A DNA stretch of 64,000 nucleotides from Candolleomyces eurysporus (taxonomy: Eukaryota > Basidiomycota > Agaricomycetes > Agaricales > Psathyrellaceae): contig JANBPK010000929.1 of the NCBI GenBank assembly GCA_027579435.1, positions 1 through 64,000 on the forward strand, given 5' to 3'. Shown one piece after another: positions 22,521 to 34,264 of the stretch (position 1 is its first letter; each line of letters starts with the position of its first letter). A model generated the notes under the pieces. That model saw nothing but the letters and a program-made list of their open reading frames with translations, made no database searches and was not told the DNA's origin. Made by a program: the position numbers and the translations under genes.

Positions 22521-24956
22521 TCACGTTTATAAGTCCTGCGACTGTCCGTGGATGGAAAATTGGACGTGGTTTCTGGAAGATTATGGATCCCTTCTTCGCC
22601 TTCATGATGACAAGTTCGCATTCATAACGCAAGTGTGGTGGCAAGGATGACAGGAAGCGATCCTTGAGAAGAGGGTGTTGGAGTTGTTTAGGTGAATTTT
22701 AGGCGGAGGCTTGGTTTGAACATCCCTTTCTCTTTTGGACCTACCATTTTATTTCGTTCTGTCTGTTCTATTCCTTTTGTTTATGTTATTATTTGTCTGG
22801 CTTGAGCTGTTACTTATCTCTATTTCCCTCCTTGCTGTCACATTCTACTGTGTATTCGTGCCCGTCTCTCCGCATATCTCTTTCCGCTCCCCGTTGATAT
22901 GTATTCCCCGATCCTCTGTATTGTTCTAGCATGTCCTGTATTCTTTTCCTCTCTCTCTTTCTTCCTATCGTCTTTCTGCGCGTCTGTCGGTTCTACTAAC
23001 CAACCTCGATGGATTGCAGTCACAAACGAACGAACGCACATTGTATCACCAGTCAAGATATATATTTCAAGCACGCACGCACACACGCAAGCAAACTATC
23101 CCGCAGCCCATGCATATCAAATCAATCCAGTGTTTTTCTCCACTGTCTACGGCACTCCAGGCTCTCTTCTGCATCAAGCATTCACTCCAGCATCGATCAA
23201 CGCATAGTACAGCCCGGCATCAGTCTCCCCTCTCTTCGTCCTTCGTCCTTTTTCGCCTGTCCATTTTTTGTCTAGCAATGTATCAAGCAAGTCGCGAATT
23301 CAATGGAAATATTTCGATTGGAGTGAAGTCGGCCGCGAGTTGTCAGCCTGCAGAACCAGCACGACGATGGCCGTCCTGTGGTCCCTTCCTTTCCCTTTCA
23401 CATCTTTCCCGTCCCTCTCCTCGTTCGCCATGCTCCATGGTCATTCGCTGGATTCATGCCACGATTCCCCTTCATGCCGAGGAACCGGGTCCTGCATGCG
23501 CAGGCTGGGGTAGCATGTTCATGTTAACGTTTACCCCAGGTTCTCTCAATTGACCTGCATGGTGCCCCGTGACCGGTGCCCGGGAAACTGCACGCTCAAT
23601 CTCCCAATGGGTTCCACATGGCTCCCCTGCTTCGTGGACGTTCAATTCAATCCAGTCGTTGCGAGTCGGACTGCCTCGGGGCTCTCGCGAACCAGGGCTA
23701 CGCTCCACACTCGCATGTGTGCCGAGGCTTGGGGATTGGTTTGGGAAAGTCACTTGCTGTTTCGTTGTTTTCTTCGGGGTTTGAACGTTTATGTCTCCGA
23801 AAATAGTGTGCTTGGGATTATATATTTCTTTCTACTTCTCCTCGACTTCTTATTCATTGCTTTGTACAGTCCGTTGGGTTTTCTTGTATTATTAGTCTCT
23901 CTCTTCTGTGTTTCGCATCGCTTTCATATGGTCTTCCACATGCCTCTCATCACGATCCATGGCTCAAGTTATTTTTCTCGAGCTGGTCGTTTCGATTCGT
24001 CTATTCGCGTTGCCATGTTCTCTCTTCATTTCGAGTTGTTTATGTTGTACAATATTTAACCGGACCCCTTCCCGACTCATTTTCTCTATTCATAAGTTCG
24101 CATCCAACAACGGACATTTCATTGAAGTCCTCTTCGTACACGTACATTACCAACTACCACTTCTACTATCCCATAATGATCGATATTCCTGGACTTGTAG
24201 CACGATTGATTCTTTCTACGTTTCTCCGTTCAAAGAGCACATTTGCTTATCCGCTTTTCCTCCTGTCGAAGTACATATCTTCAATGCACTGTCGTGACCA
24301 GCTAGCGAATTACCACCATCTCTGATGTCGTGTGCTCTCGTTCCTGGGCGGTTTTGTATATTCAGAAATTCCTGCATCTTTTCTTATGTTTCCGACACTG
24401 CCGGGTACAATCTCAGCGCCTACGGACCGCGATCGAATTCAGCAACGGTCACATGACACATGCACAAGCCTATCTCGAGACGCGTCTAAACATGATTTTC
24501 GTATGATCTAAGCGAGTAATTGGTTTATAACGGACCCACATAGAGAGTGATCATAAACCGACCTGCAGACTTTTCGTGCAGTGAATAGAAGACATTATCG
24601 GTTACATAGGGACATAAGATAGGGACATGAATTGCATGAGGAAACATGGATGCATAGACATAGTAGACACATAAACATAGACATAGACATATACCGCTTG
24701 CCTTCAGCTGGCTGGAAGAAGGGAATCAAGGGTTGAGGTCTGAAGGACCGGAAATGTACTGAAAGGTCTCAGTAAAGAGACCGTGACCCGCTCCGAGGCA
24801 AGGTTGCAATGATACAACAAGCACAAGGNNGNCAAAAGGGAAAGCAATAAATATGAACGCGGGCAGTCGTTCTAAACAAGTTAATCCTCCGTGNAGATAA
24901 AAATCTCGCGTATCATTAACAGCATTCGACGTACGCAATCGTCATGAAAAGATTGT
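22521..24956. other. Long gene-poor, pyrimidine-rich stretch
   Basis: No gene is supported across 2.4 kb. The plus strand is T/C-rich (especially 22720-24340), with several open stretches of biased composition and no domain. 22521-22700 is probably the 3' UTR of the preceding gene. 24600-24695 is an A/T-rich simple sequence with repeated ACATAG-like units. Confidence 0.4.
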
Positions 24957-25914
24957 TCAAACAACCTCATCTAAATGTGAACCACCATTGATGGAGGCTG
25001 TTCTAGGGCGGTTTCTGAACCAGGTGGCAAGCCACCGAAGAAACGACGGTAAGCGTGTCAGAAAATCGTTTGGAGGCGTTGCATGTTGCGAGGGTGTCTG
25101 GCTGGTAGCATGGGTGCGGTCGATATCCCCTCCAAAGGCGGGAAACCCGGGAGGCTGGGAGCCTAAAACGGCACAGTGAGCGATGCAAAGCATACACTCA
25201 CATGGTTGTGGAGTGACAGGATTGCTCTCAAATCCCGGTGAAGGAGACCCAGCCGGATGAGAGCCCGAGTATGCTGGCGACAAACCTCGTAAGTCTGAGA
25301 ACACCAATATAACTTGATAGTGGCAACCTACGTGTGCCAGGGGGCCAGGAATTGTGCCGCTGGTGTGGGGAACGGCTCAGGCCATTACGAGCCGGGGGGT
25401 GAAGAGGACGGCCATGACCCGTGTTCATATGTTGGTGCCGGCGATCGAAGAGCCCATCTGGAACAAATTCATTCGCTGGAGAAGGTGGCGTTTGTTGCGA
25501 TCCAAAGTGTTGAGGTCCGTTGCTGTATACTGGAGGACGGGTGGGGAGCTGGTACTCTCTAGTACTGCTGGAAGGGGGGTGTTGTGCTGGTGCCTCGGCT
25601 CCTAAGATTACAGACCACACATTTGAGTAGCGCATACATGAACTAGGGAGTTGACACGTACGGAACGACCATCTGCTGTCGCCATTGAGGGTGGAGTTGC
25701 GAGCCCGCGTTGAATTGTGGTTGTTTGAGTTCACAGTCTCGGTAGTTGTCTGGTTCTGAGAGTTGTGATAGTTGTTGTAGACAGCGAAGGAATGGTCAAT
25801 GAAGATCATGGTGAGCGTAGGAGTTGGTGGGCCTTGAGCCGTTGGGTCTCTGCGTTCTTCCGGGAGAGGTTCCGAATGGCTTTCTTGAGATGATGATAGC
25901 TGTTGTGCAGGCAT
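24957..25914 (-). CDS. Proline/serine/glutamine-rich hypothetical protein
   Basis: This is a several-exon minus-strand model. It runs from an ATG at 25914 (MPAQQLSSSQ) through an intron near 25670-25605, an intron near 25331-25294 and an intron near 25204-25167 (donor GTGAGTG), ending at a stop at 24957. The product is rich in Pro, Ser, Gln, His and Asn with no recognised domain. The final exon has a Trp/Leu/Arg segment (LPSFLRWLATWFRNRP) that could be an amphipathic helix. Upstream N calls at 25930-26008 hide any further 5' exon. A genuine gene is likely given consistent splice sites, but the function is unknown. Confidence 0.4.
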
Positions 25915-26010
25915 GCTTGGGAAAAGGGGGTGGNGGTATGGGTCTGGTGTGGCCACATAGCTCGGCTGGNACTCTNTAATTAAACACAANANAANNNAGN
26001 NNGGAATNGG

Positions 26011-26221
26011 CAGAGGGAGAACCGGGAATGATTTACGATTCAGATCACCAACGACGTGGAAATGGGCAGGGGGAGACAGAACGATTTACGATTCAGATCA
26101 CCAACGACGTGGAAATGGGCAGAGGGAGACAAGAATGATTTACGATTCAGATCACCCAACGACGTGGAATGGGGCAGAGGAGAATCAAGAGTGATTTACG
26201 ATTCAGATCACCGACCGATCC
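26011..26221. repeat. Minisatellite, ~54-bp unit, about 3.9 copies
   Basis: Units start at 26011, 26067, 26120 and 26175. Each contains CAGAGGGAGA (or a variant), then GATTTACGATTCAGATCACC, then AACGACGTGGAAATGGG. Unit lengths are 56, 53 and 55 bp, and the last unit is partial. The copies differ by a few substitutions and 1-2-base indels. Confidence 0.85.
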
Positions 26222-27270
26222 AGGGCCATCCTGATAGGCTAGCAGGTCCGAGTTGCGCAATTAGGTGATGCCCCTCCTCTGTTGCTGCCTCATGGATAGC
26301 GTCGAATGAATAAATATATTTATTATTCTCCTCCTCTGCTCAGGGAAAAGTCCCGCTCTTCCCCCCGCCCTTCCGCTTTGGCAGGATCAGCTGACTTCGG
26401 CTTTGCCGCCGGGCGCTTTGTCACTCCCTCGCACCTGCAACCCGCTTTCGGGCTTTGCAGTGCTCAGCTGCTCTTCCAGGGGCTCAGGCTTGTGCGCGCT
26501 CGACGTTCTCTTCCGCCCGCCCGAACGTGGGGCGGCATTCCGCTTTGAGACCGTCACCGACCAGATCACTGACTCCACGCACGGATCCCCCGCAGCTTCA
26601 GGAAATCGTGTCCCCACGACATCCTAGATCTCTCCTTCACATCTGAGTCCCTGCATAGTACGTACCTATTTATAGCTACATACGTACACTCTTGCCCACC
26701 CAGAGCGGGAGCCCATCTGCTAATATCTGGCAAGGATTCTGTGGACAGTGTTATTGCCGCGAACCGCAAAGAATTATGCAAACAACGATAATACTAGACA
26801 TGAGTAGAGATTCAAGCTTTATAATAGCATGTCTAACCGTAGTTTAAAAACAAGCACAAAGGCTGAGCAGTGAACAAGAGATTCCAAGTCGTTGAAACTC
26901 CACCCAACTTGGCACAGTCGTTGCGGGGATGATTCCGGATCGTCATACTTACTTTTCTTTTTCATTCCGACCTATGGTGCTAAACTGCTTACAACTTGCT
27001 CATTCTCCTCGACGCCCATCGGAGCTCGGCCTGAGCCGCTGATAACTTGCAAGGAGCAAATGCGCGGAGGCAATAAACATATGTGCTAGAAATGGGAACT
27101 CAAACTTGGGCGCCAATCGGGCTCTAACCCCTTATTGATTATTGATGGATATGTTCGTGCTGTGTCGTGTTCGTGTTGTCCCTGACCGATATTAAGTTCT
27201 CAAGATCGGATGAAAATTCGTTGGCTAGGACTCGGCACCGAGAAAAATTTATAGGATGGAAGCGCAAGCT
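26222..27270. other. Stretch without a supported gene
   Basis: 26340-26640 is unusually G+C-rich with short open stretches in several frames but no domain. 26640-27270 is average composition. Nothing can be assigned. Confidence 0.35.
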
Positions 27271-29933
27271 AGGATGTAAGGGCTCTTTACATGATGCTTG
27301 TGAAACAGCGGAATTCTAGCCATGGAAGCACAATCATTGAGTGGCTGCACAGCGATTCCAACGTGCGCCTTTCCAGGTTTACTCCATTGATGTCCGGTAT
27401 CGTCCTGCATCCTTTGTCTTATCTCCATGGTTGGTCTGCGTGGTCCTTTGGGGGCTTGCTGTCGCCATTACTATTCAACTTAATCGGAGCATGTTCAAGG
27501 TAGGTCATGATACTCCTGGTGCCTCTATAACTAGCTGGCTGCTTTGTGAAAGACGTGGGTGCGTGTTCCACAACAAACTCAACTTGGCATCAGTTTCACG
27601 TTTGATAGCACTCTTTCTGACTCCTTGGCTGTGTGCTCCCAATAGGGGAATTCAAAGTTGGTGCAACAGCTGTTTCCACCGGCGATGGGAGCGCAACAAC
27701 CGAGGTTCGTGCACTTGCGTTGAAGGTTCGGCGTCGGATTAAAATGTGTGGGTTACGTCCAATACGTCCATCATCCAACTCGGAACTCGATGTCGCTGCT
27801 CAACTGTGGGAAGAAACCGGCGCTTTGGCAATAATCCGAGGTATTGACTTCACGGCAGGTCAGATAGAGAAGAAAGGGGATGTCGACAGGCAATTGTAAG
27901 TGATGTCGATAGATATGTTAAGAATGATTTCGACAACTGTGCAGGGATCATGAAATGCCGGCGAGTAGTGTGTGTACCAGGGTCAAAATGCCTCGGAACT
28001 ATCAACANCCCCCCACTGGGAACACCGAGAAGGACGCGAAACCTTTTCCGTCGGTGGTATTGCCACAACGCAAGAAATATCCTACATGTTTGTTTCCCTT
28101 TAAGTACAAGACAAATATTATGATTAATTTTGTGCAAGGTAAGTAGTCGTAAGGGTGGCTACGACATCACTAGTATGATTGATTGGCGTAGGTGTCCGCC
28201 GACGCACCATGTGCATTGGACTGCGGGCCAGGTACAACTAAAAGGGTTCACTTGACCGAAGTCGATTCGAGATCAGGCCAGGGTTCTGGTGTTCAATGTG
28301 GTGGTGACGTGACAGGTTCTGGGGCTTGGCGGCTCAATGTGAAAGTGGTGACGGGACAGGTTCTGGGCCTTGGCGGCTCAGCACTTTGAGGGTGCCATCT
28401 ACGGCAAACACTCGAGGTTCATGGTCCCACGTAAAGAGATGCAAGTGTAGCACTCTTTCTTTGTCCTCCCTCCAGAATGTATTGAGCGGGAGGGCCACGG
28501 GGAAACGATATTTGAAAAAAAACACTGGGCCAANTTTTTTGTGAATTGGTACTGCGCCCGCTTGCAGAACTGGCAGCATCTGCAGCAATCGGCCCCATAC
28601 CATATTACCAATGATGTTAGACCTACACATGGACGGGACAATACATGACCCAAATTCTACATCCCATCTACTTAGAATCATACACACGTAAACTAGCATC
28701 CTTATGTTCCAACGTTCAACAATGTGCCAATCTAAGGCCGACTGGAGCACACTCCCGGATGCGAAGCACGGGTAGCCCTCTCGTAGTCATAAACCGGACT
28801 GGGTCCAATGATAAGTTTGGAAGCCGCCGCAGAAGCCCGCTATCAATTCTAATAGAAACCAGAAACGAAAGGCTCCGCTTCGACATTCTTTTTGCAGCTC
28901 GGAGGCTCCCAAAGTCTTCAGCCCAGTCGAGAGGATAAATCTGTTGGTAAACCCTCTTCCCTGATACCGCTGTGATAGGAACATTCTCAACCGAGAGGTG
29001 ATGCGCTTTGAGGTTTGCATTTTCTGGTTCGTTTTTTTCACTAGATATCGAGTTTACCGGATGTTTCAACGCGCGAAGACACCAATCCAGGATAGATCTG
29101 TTGAGAAATCCCCTTTCCCTGATACCCAGGGTTTCTGCAACGAAGCCGTTCTCAAGATAAATGTTATGCTCGGAAGGCGCCTCCGACTCCTCAAAAGCGC
29201 TCAAGGTATTCCACAGGCCGCAAGCCGCAATACGTCTATTGCTGTCAAACATTCACACTGCTGAGATCCAACTGTCCTGCGGTCTACAGGATGTGTGCTA
29301 AACGGACCCCAGAAATCTTCGCTTCTGAAAAGCCTCTTGCGATGCGCAAATGACAATTATTTGCGTATTGCCGCCCGCAAAACGCCAGAATCCGTGTATT
29401 GGAGGCTGCAAAAGACTTAGAGGACAATCTGTTAAGCAACTTTATAATATTCAGTGCGTACACTCTTCGTCATTCATTTGCTCAACCCTTACCATCGGTT
29501 AGTAAGCTACAGGATGACTCTCGTCAACGGAAAGCAGTTCGCGATCCGATCCCGCCAAACCCCAAAGGCCGTCCTCGTACTCAGCGCCTTACTGGTGCAA
29601 ATAAACGCAAGTGCCCTCTTCTTCATTCCAATGAGGTTATAAATATTTTTTGGGCGTTATAATTGTCTTGCACAGCTGTATACAATTCCAACCTTTTTGT
29701 TATTCAGCATTTAAGACCCAAGTTAGAAAGCGTACCCTTGTGACGAGTCCCTCCAAAACTTTACGAAAACGCAACTCTCCACAAATCTCAAATCCTTCGC
29801 AAATCCGATTCATGATTCGAGCGATTCATGAGTCACTAGGGTGGCGCTCTTCGTATGGGAGTTAGAGTTGCATGCGATTTGTAAGTATTCATGATTCGTC
29901 GTCAAGGGTGTACATCGTACTTCTAAAGGTACC
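27271..29933. other. Weakly coding stretch, probably decayed genes
   Basis: A plus-strand open stretch at 27633-27896 (GEFKVGATAVSTGDGSA onward) and minus-strand stretches at 28334-28750 and 28716-29252 read as protein-like but lack a domain and flank stops. A 44-bp imperfect direct repeat lies at 28297-28381 (GACAGGTTCTGGG-x-CTTGGCGGCTCA twice). An imperfect repeat pair also lies at 28912-28968 and 29077-29130. I cannot support a complete gene. Confidence 0.25.
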
Positions 29934-30880
29934 TCAGTAACGTCGAACAGCCCGAACAGAGCTATAGCTAAGAGGCCGCAGGCGCTTCCGGTACGGCGGA
30001 GAAGTCAGACGAGATTCTTCGTCTTTAGCAGAAGCTGTGGTTTGAGAAGGATTCAGGTTCTCTGTCGTCGGGTGGGTTTTGAAAGCCAAAATGCTGACGC
30101 CTAGTAACAGGAAGGAGGCGACTAGGGAGAGCCAAGGCTATGTAAAGCATGACAAAAACAAACCGACTGTCAGATGCCTACTCCAATCGTAAGGGAAACC
30201 GTGTACTGACCAGAGGACCAAAGCGAGCAGGGAAACCAGCCCCGTTGAACCGTTTCCTGGCTACATCGAACATAGCGATCATGAACACAAAGGCGAGAGC
30301 CGACGTGATGAACGAGGACATAGCGAAGCACCGCAAGACGCGGTCTGAGTCCGCCTTCAGCTTCTCGGTTCGTGCCCGGAATACGGGGACCAATGATAGA
30401 AGGAGAAGGAAAACCAAGATCGAGGCTGAATGAGCGGACAAGTAATCAGCGACCGATGGAGAATTTAGGTGAAGGGTAAGTGCCTATTGGGTAGAGCACC
30501 AGTGCACCGGTAATTGGGATAGATATTTCAGGTTCCCAAGTATACCCAAGCCTGTAATGACGCAATTGTTACCGACTATCGTATAAACGAGTAGGGACTT
30601 CAGTTTAGACGCACTTGATTGGTGACATGCAGATAGCGTCCTCCTCAAGACACCAGCCCCATATGCCGAATCTGACACCCCGAGCTTGAGAAGACCGCAA
30701 GAAATACAAGTGTGTTGACATCGGAGCGGAGAAAGTCGTCAGAGCGCTGAACAGCGGGTGTTGGATTATCATTCAGCCTTGTTCAACCTCATCCATTGCA
30801 AATACTACTCACAGGAGTATGAAGCTGGTCACAGCTAATACAGAGAGCGCCAAGTAGAGATATGTCGCTCGTTCCATCAT
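29934..30880 (-). CDS. Multi-pass membrane protein, DUF6534-like
   Basis: The minus-strand model starts at an ATG at 30880 (MMERATYLYLALSVLAVTSFILL) and ends at a stop at 29934. It has at least five hydrophobic helices in successive exons: the N-terminal one, one near 30560-30600 (LLVYTIVGNNCVITGLGIL), 30178-30441 (SILVFLLLLSLVP, then SFITSALAFVFMIAMF) and 30060-30125 (WLSLVASFLLLGVSILAF). A polar tail of about 45 residues follows. The segment DSDRVLRCFAMSSFITSALA resembles the conserved R-x-x-x-(Y/F) ... helix of Agaricomycete DUF6534 proteins. Exon borders are only partly resolved, and the shortness (about 200 residues) could mean missing exons. Function unknown. Confidence 0.4.
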
Positions 30881-31366
30881 GATCTCCAATTCAATGGCTC
30901 AAACAGTGGCAACTCTTGAATGTGAGGGGTCGTAAAAGTATGGTGTCGAGAGAGTTGGTAGAGGGGTGTCGCCGGTCAAAACGAGGAAGAAGAGGTGTAT
31001 CCCATAGAAATGAAAGAGAGGTAGGAGGTTGAAGCCAACCTATCAGACTGACGACCTGCAGTGGCCATGGTTGACTTCTATATTTATGGGTGCGCTCGTT
31101 GCGCCTCGCTCAGAATGGAAGTTGCCCCGGAAGCAACCGCGTTGACTGAGTACTGGTCTTGTTGTTTCTGCTGGCCTCGCAAATGTTCCAGGCACCTTTC
31201 CAAGGCAAAGGGGCATATTGAAAGAGAGAAAGTCTGGGTAGACAAGACCGAACAGAACAAGACGTGGTTGGTAGCAAGCAGGTGGGTCACAAGAAAGGAA
31301 ATTGCCCCTGTTTGTCGGCCTGGGAGATCAAAAGTCCGGATAATTAACCCTTGTCTTCATACCACC

Positions 31367-32828
31367 ATGTCGCTGGTAACAGCTATATCCCCCACTGTGG
31401 TACCCCCAAAGCCTGGCAGAAAGGATGTACATACTCCTGGGAGTCCAAATGTAACGCCAAACCACGTCCTGTATCTCGATCTTTCAAGCTGGGATTCTCG
31501 ACCCATGGAGGTCCCAACAGCTGAAGACGACCCCCAATTCTTACTCGCCATCCGAGACGCCATCATCAAGAGCAGGCAACCTGGAGGCACCCCCTTTGAC
31601 GCGGTCCAAATTCATTGCTGCAGTGGGATTACGCCAGACCCTGCGCTCTGGGAAGCCCTCGCCGATGNCCCGCCCATCGCATCTGGAGATGAACACTGGA
31701 TGGGATGAGACGTGCAACTACGACGGCTTGAGCCAGGTCCAGCCGCCTTGGGATCTCAAGAGCATGTATCTGGCTGCTTACGAGGGGGATGGGAGTTGGG
31801 AGTGGGGTTTAGAATCTCCGACGGCACAGCAGCATTCGTTCCCTGCGTGTTATGCAGGCCTCGAGACTCTCGTTCTCGACTATCCCAGTGGACACTATCT
31901 TTATTTCTATCCAGAGGGTGGTGCAACAAACCTACGCTCGCTAACGGTGCTCGAAAACGACTCCGTGACGGTATTTGCGCGTACCGTTGACTGTAACCCA
32001 AAGCTGGTGGAGACGCTGAGGTCGGTGACGCTCGCATGCTTCATACCGGACGAAGGGGTATCTGTACGTAGGATGAAGAGGTTTTTCAAGGAGGCAAAGG
32101 AGCTGGTTAACTTGGAGTTGGCCATGGGGGATGTGAAGTTGTTTATCGGAAATCCTGCTGAGTTGGGAGACGGGACACCACACCAGGAGCAGGAGGAGGA
32201 GGGACAATCCGAAACCGGCCCTTCTACAGTCGTTGAGGTCGTGCCTCTCTCAAATTACGATGATGGAGAGGCTGGACCTTCGAGTTCTTCCGTTCCCCAT
32301 CACATCTCACCTGTTCCTTTCGAATCCGGTGAAGGCGAAAACGACGAAGACGGCATTAGTGGTGAATACGAGGACGAAGACGACGACGAGAATTATGAGG
32401 ATGGCGACTACATCGAANACGNCGATGGTGACGGCGACGATTACGATGATGACAACGACGACNATTANGTCGATTACGACGACGAAGATGTGCCTACTTA
32501 TACAGGTTTACCGGACGTCCTTCCTAACACTCTCCAACATTTCTCGCTCAGAGGCCCAGCAAACACCATCATGCTGAAAGAGCTAGACGAGTGGATTGTC
32601 CGTGCACGCGACCCTTCCTGGTTAACGAACCTCCGAACTATCGCCTTCAGATTGGACAATCCGGCCCAGGGGANAGCGGCTGGTANTTTCTACTTGACGG
32701 AGAAGGAGAAAGAAGAACTCAAGCAGAAAATCNATGATTTGCTCAACATTTTTAGGCAGCGTAGCCCTCCTGTGGAAGTTGTCGAGCCAAGGCTGCTGGC
32801 CCAGCTGCGCTATCCCCTCGCTTTTTGA
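31367..32828 (+). CDS. LRR/F-box-like hypothetical protein with acidic tract
   Basis: The reading starts at ATG 31367 (MSLVTAISPTVVPPKPG). The frame switches at the N at 31668; omitting that one base gives a continuous reading of 486 residues. Residues about 40-90 contain regularly spaced hydrophobic stretches (NHVLYLDLSSWDS, FDAVQIHCC). The middle (CYAGLETLVLDYPSGHYLYF, LRSLTVLEND, LRSVTLACFIPDEG) has leucine-rich-repeat spacing as in fungal F-box/LRR proteins, though no F-box is seen. Around residues 290-380 is a dense Asp/Glu tract coded by GAC/GAT/GAG runs, followed by a last LRR-like segment (LPNTLQHFSLRGPANT). It has no signal peptide. A substrate-recognition role is inference only. Confidence 0.5.
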
Positions 32829-34264
32829 TTCACATTCCTTCTGTACTTGACGTCGCGCCGTGGTTCGAAGTAAGCTGCTTGACCGCGGAGAGGCAATTCC
32901 AGTACGGCTTAAACAATGGATAAGCTCACTCTTCGCCATCGAGCGCTTTTCAATCTTGCTTTCGAAGGTCCTATAATTTTACANAGTGATCCNCCATCTC
33001 GAAAATGGTATGCTGAACTAGTACTAATACTATACTGTTCTTCAGAANGTTGNTAGCCCGTGTGGAACAGTTGGTAAGTCATCCGTGNGACGCGAAACGC
33101 GACTTGCTCTGCATTCGCCGCTCCTCACACTATCANGTTCACAATGGTAAGCNGGCAGAGCCCTGCATAGCACCTGAGCTAACGCTATTTATGCTTCAGC
33201 TTCANGAGAAACCCCACAGAAAAGGGANATTTTGGAGAAGGCTATTCGGTATTNGGCCTGTGTTCTGAGTGGACAATATGCCAGCCACTTGCTGGNGCGT
33301 TTCATTTCNTCNNGAAGTCAGAAGGTCCTTAGCGTTGTTCTGGCACCTTTCTNTTGTNTTCAGCGGATNATGGCCGTCGTGGGTCATTTTTCGTCAANTN
33401 CTGCGACGATCGAGGTGTTTGTGATGNCGACTAGGGACTGGACTNTGAACGTGTCGNNTGNTGTGTGNCNTNGCAAGCGGAAACGTTGACTTGTTCGAAA
33501 AGTGTGTATCTTGNTCGATAGGTTGATTGAAAAAGTATTGACAGTTGNCATGTCTCCCATTCGNNGNCTGGCCTATCANATTGAGCTGAACAATCGCGGA
33601 CGCAAAGGTCTAGCCTCGTATCTTTCAGATTTTCCCGTGTGATTCGAGNACTNCGAGAATGACACCAAAGGGCCGACGTCCCCGAAAATGCGGGTTTCAT
33701 GGAGGGAACTGTAGAAACGTCTCAAGCTACGGGGATTAGCTACGAAATCATTTTGGNCCTGCGAGATCTCGGCATCGGCGAATGGCCTCNTGCGTCGATA
33801 TACTCGAATCCTTCANCATCTNAAGGCGTTAANGCCTTCNCCNTAACGAGGAAGGTAGCCACGGCTNTTCAACATCATGGCANGTCAAGGCNANGAAGGC
33901 NGGCTNGNGGATGAAGCTTACCGCTGAGTGTCTTTGCNAATTGGCGTTCTNAATCTGGGGATACCGGGATCTNAAGCATGTCGAGCGCTTGCCACTCCGA
34001 GTCCCAGAGAGTCACTTGCGCACTGCGTCTCACAGATGGCTCACTGAANNTNNNGTTTGCTTCNCAACCGNTGGGCTACCANTGTCCTNCAGTATCANAT
34101 ATAAATAGTATTAATCCAGAATNNCACCGTAGAGANANNNTTTGGANGGACTTGGAAAGCTAAANAAGTTCCACAAGGCTTTTTTGAAATCCCTTATTCC
34201 CCTATTCCAGNTCCATTGACTTAATGACTTGTATGTNTCGTATCCTACCATCCAATTNTCCACT
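32829..34264. other. N-rich stretch without a supported gene
   Basis: Dozens of single N calls between 32980 and 34260 break every reading frame. No domain or RNA gene can be recognised. Short plus-strand protein-like segments (33699-33800) cannot be joined. Confidence 0.35.

Noticed and set aside
22735..24325. Many plus-strand open stretches in pyrimidine-rich sequence
   Set aside because: Composition is biased (T/C runs), no domain or splice pattern is seen, and several frames are open at once, as expected by chance.
27090..27130. Possible retrotransposon primer-binding site (reverse strand TGGCGCCCAAGTTTGAG) with an LTR edge
   Set aside because: No flanking LTR pair, no polymerase reading and no CA/TG border were found, so the resemblance is not enough.
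33050..33240. Possible tRNA or other small RNA gene in the N-rich stretch
   Set aside because: No conserved T-arm GTTCRANNC with a matching acceptor stem could be found; the N calls prevent folding.
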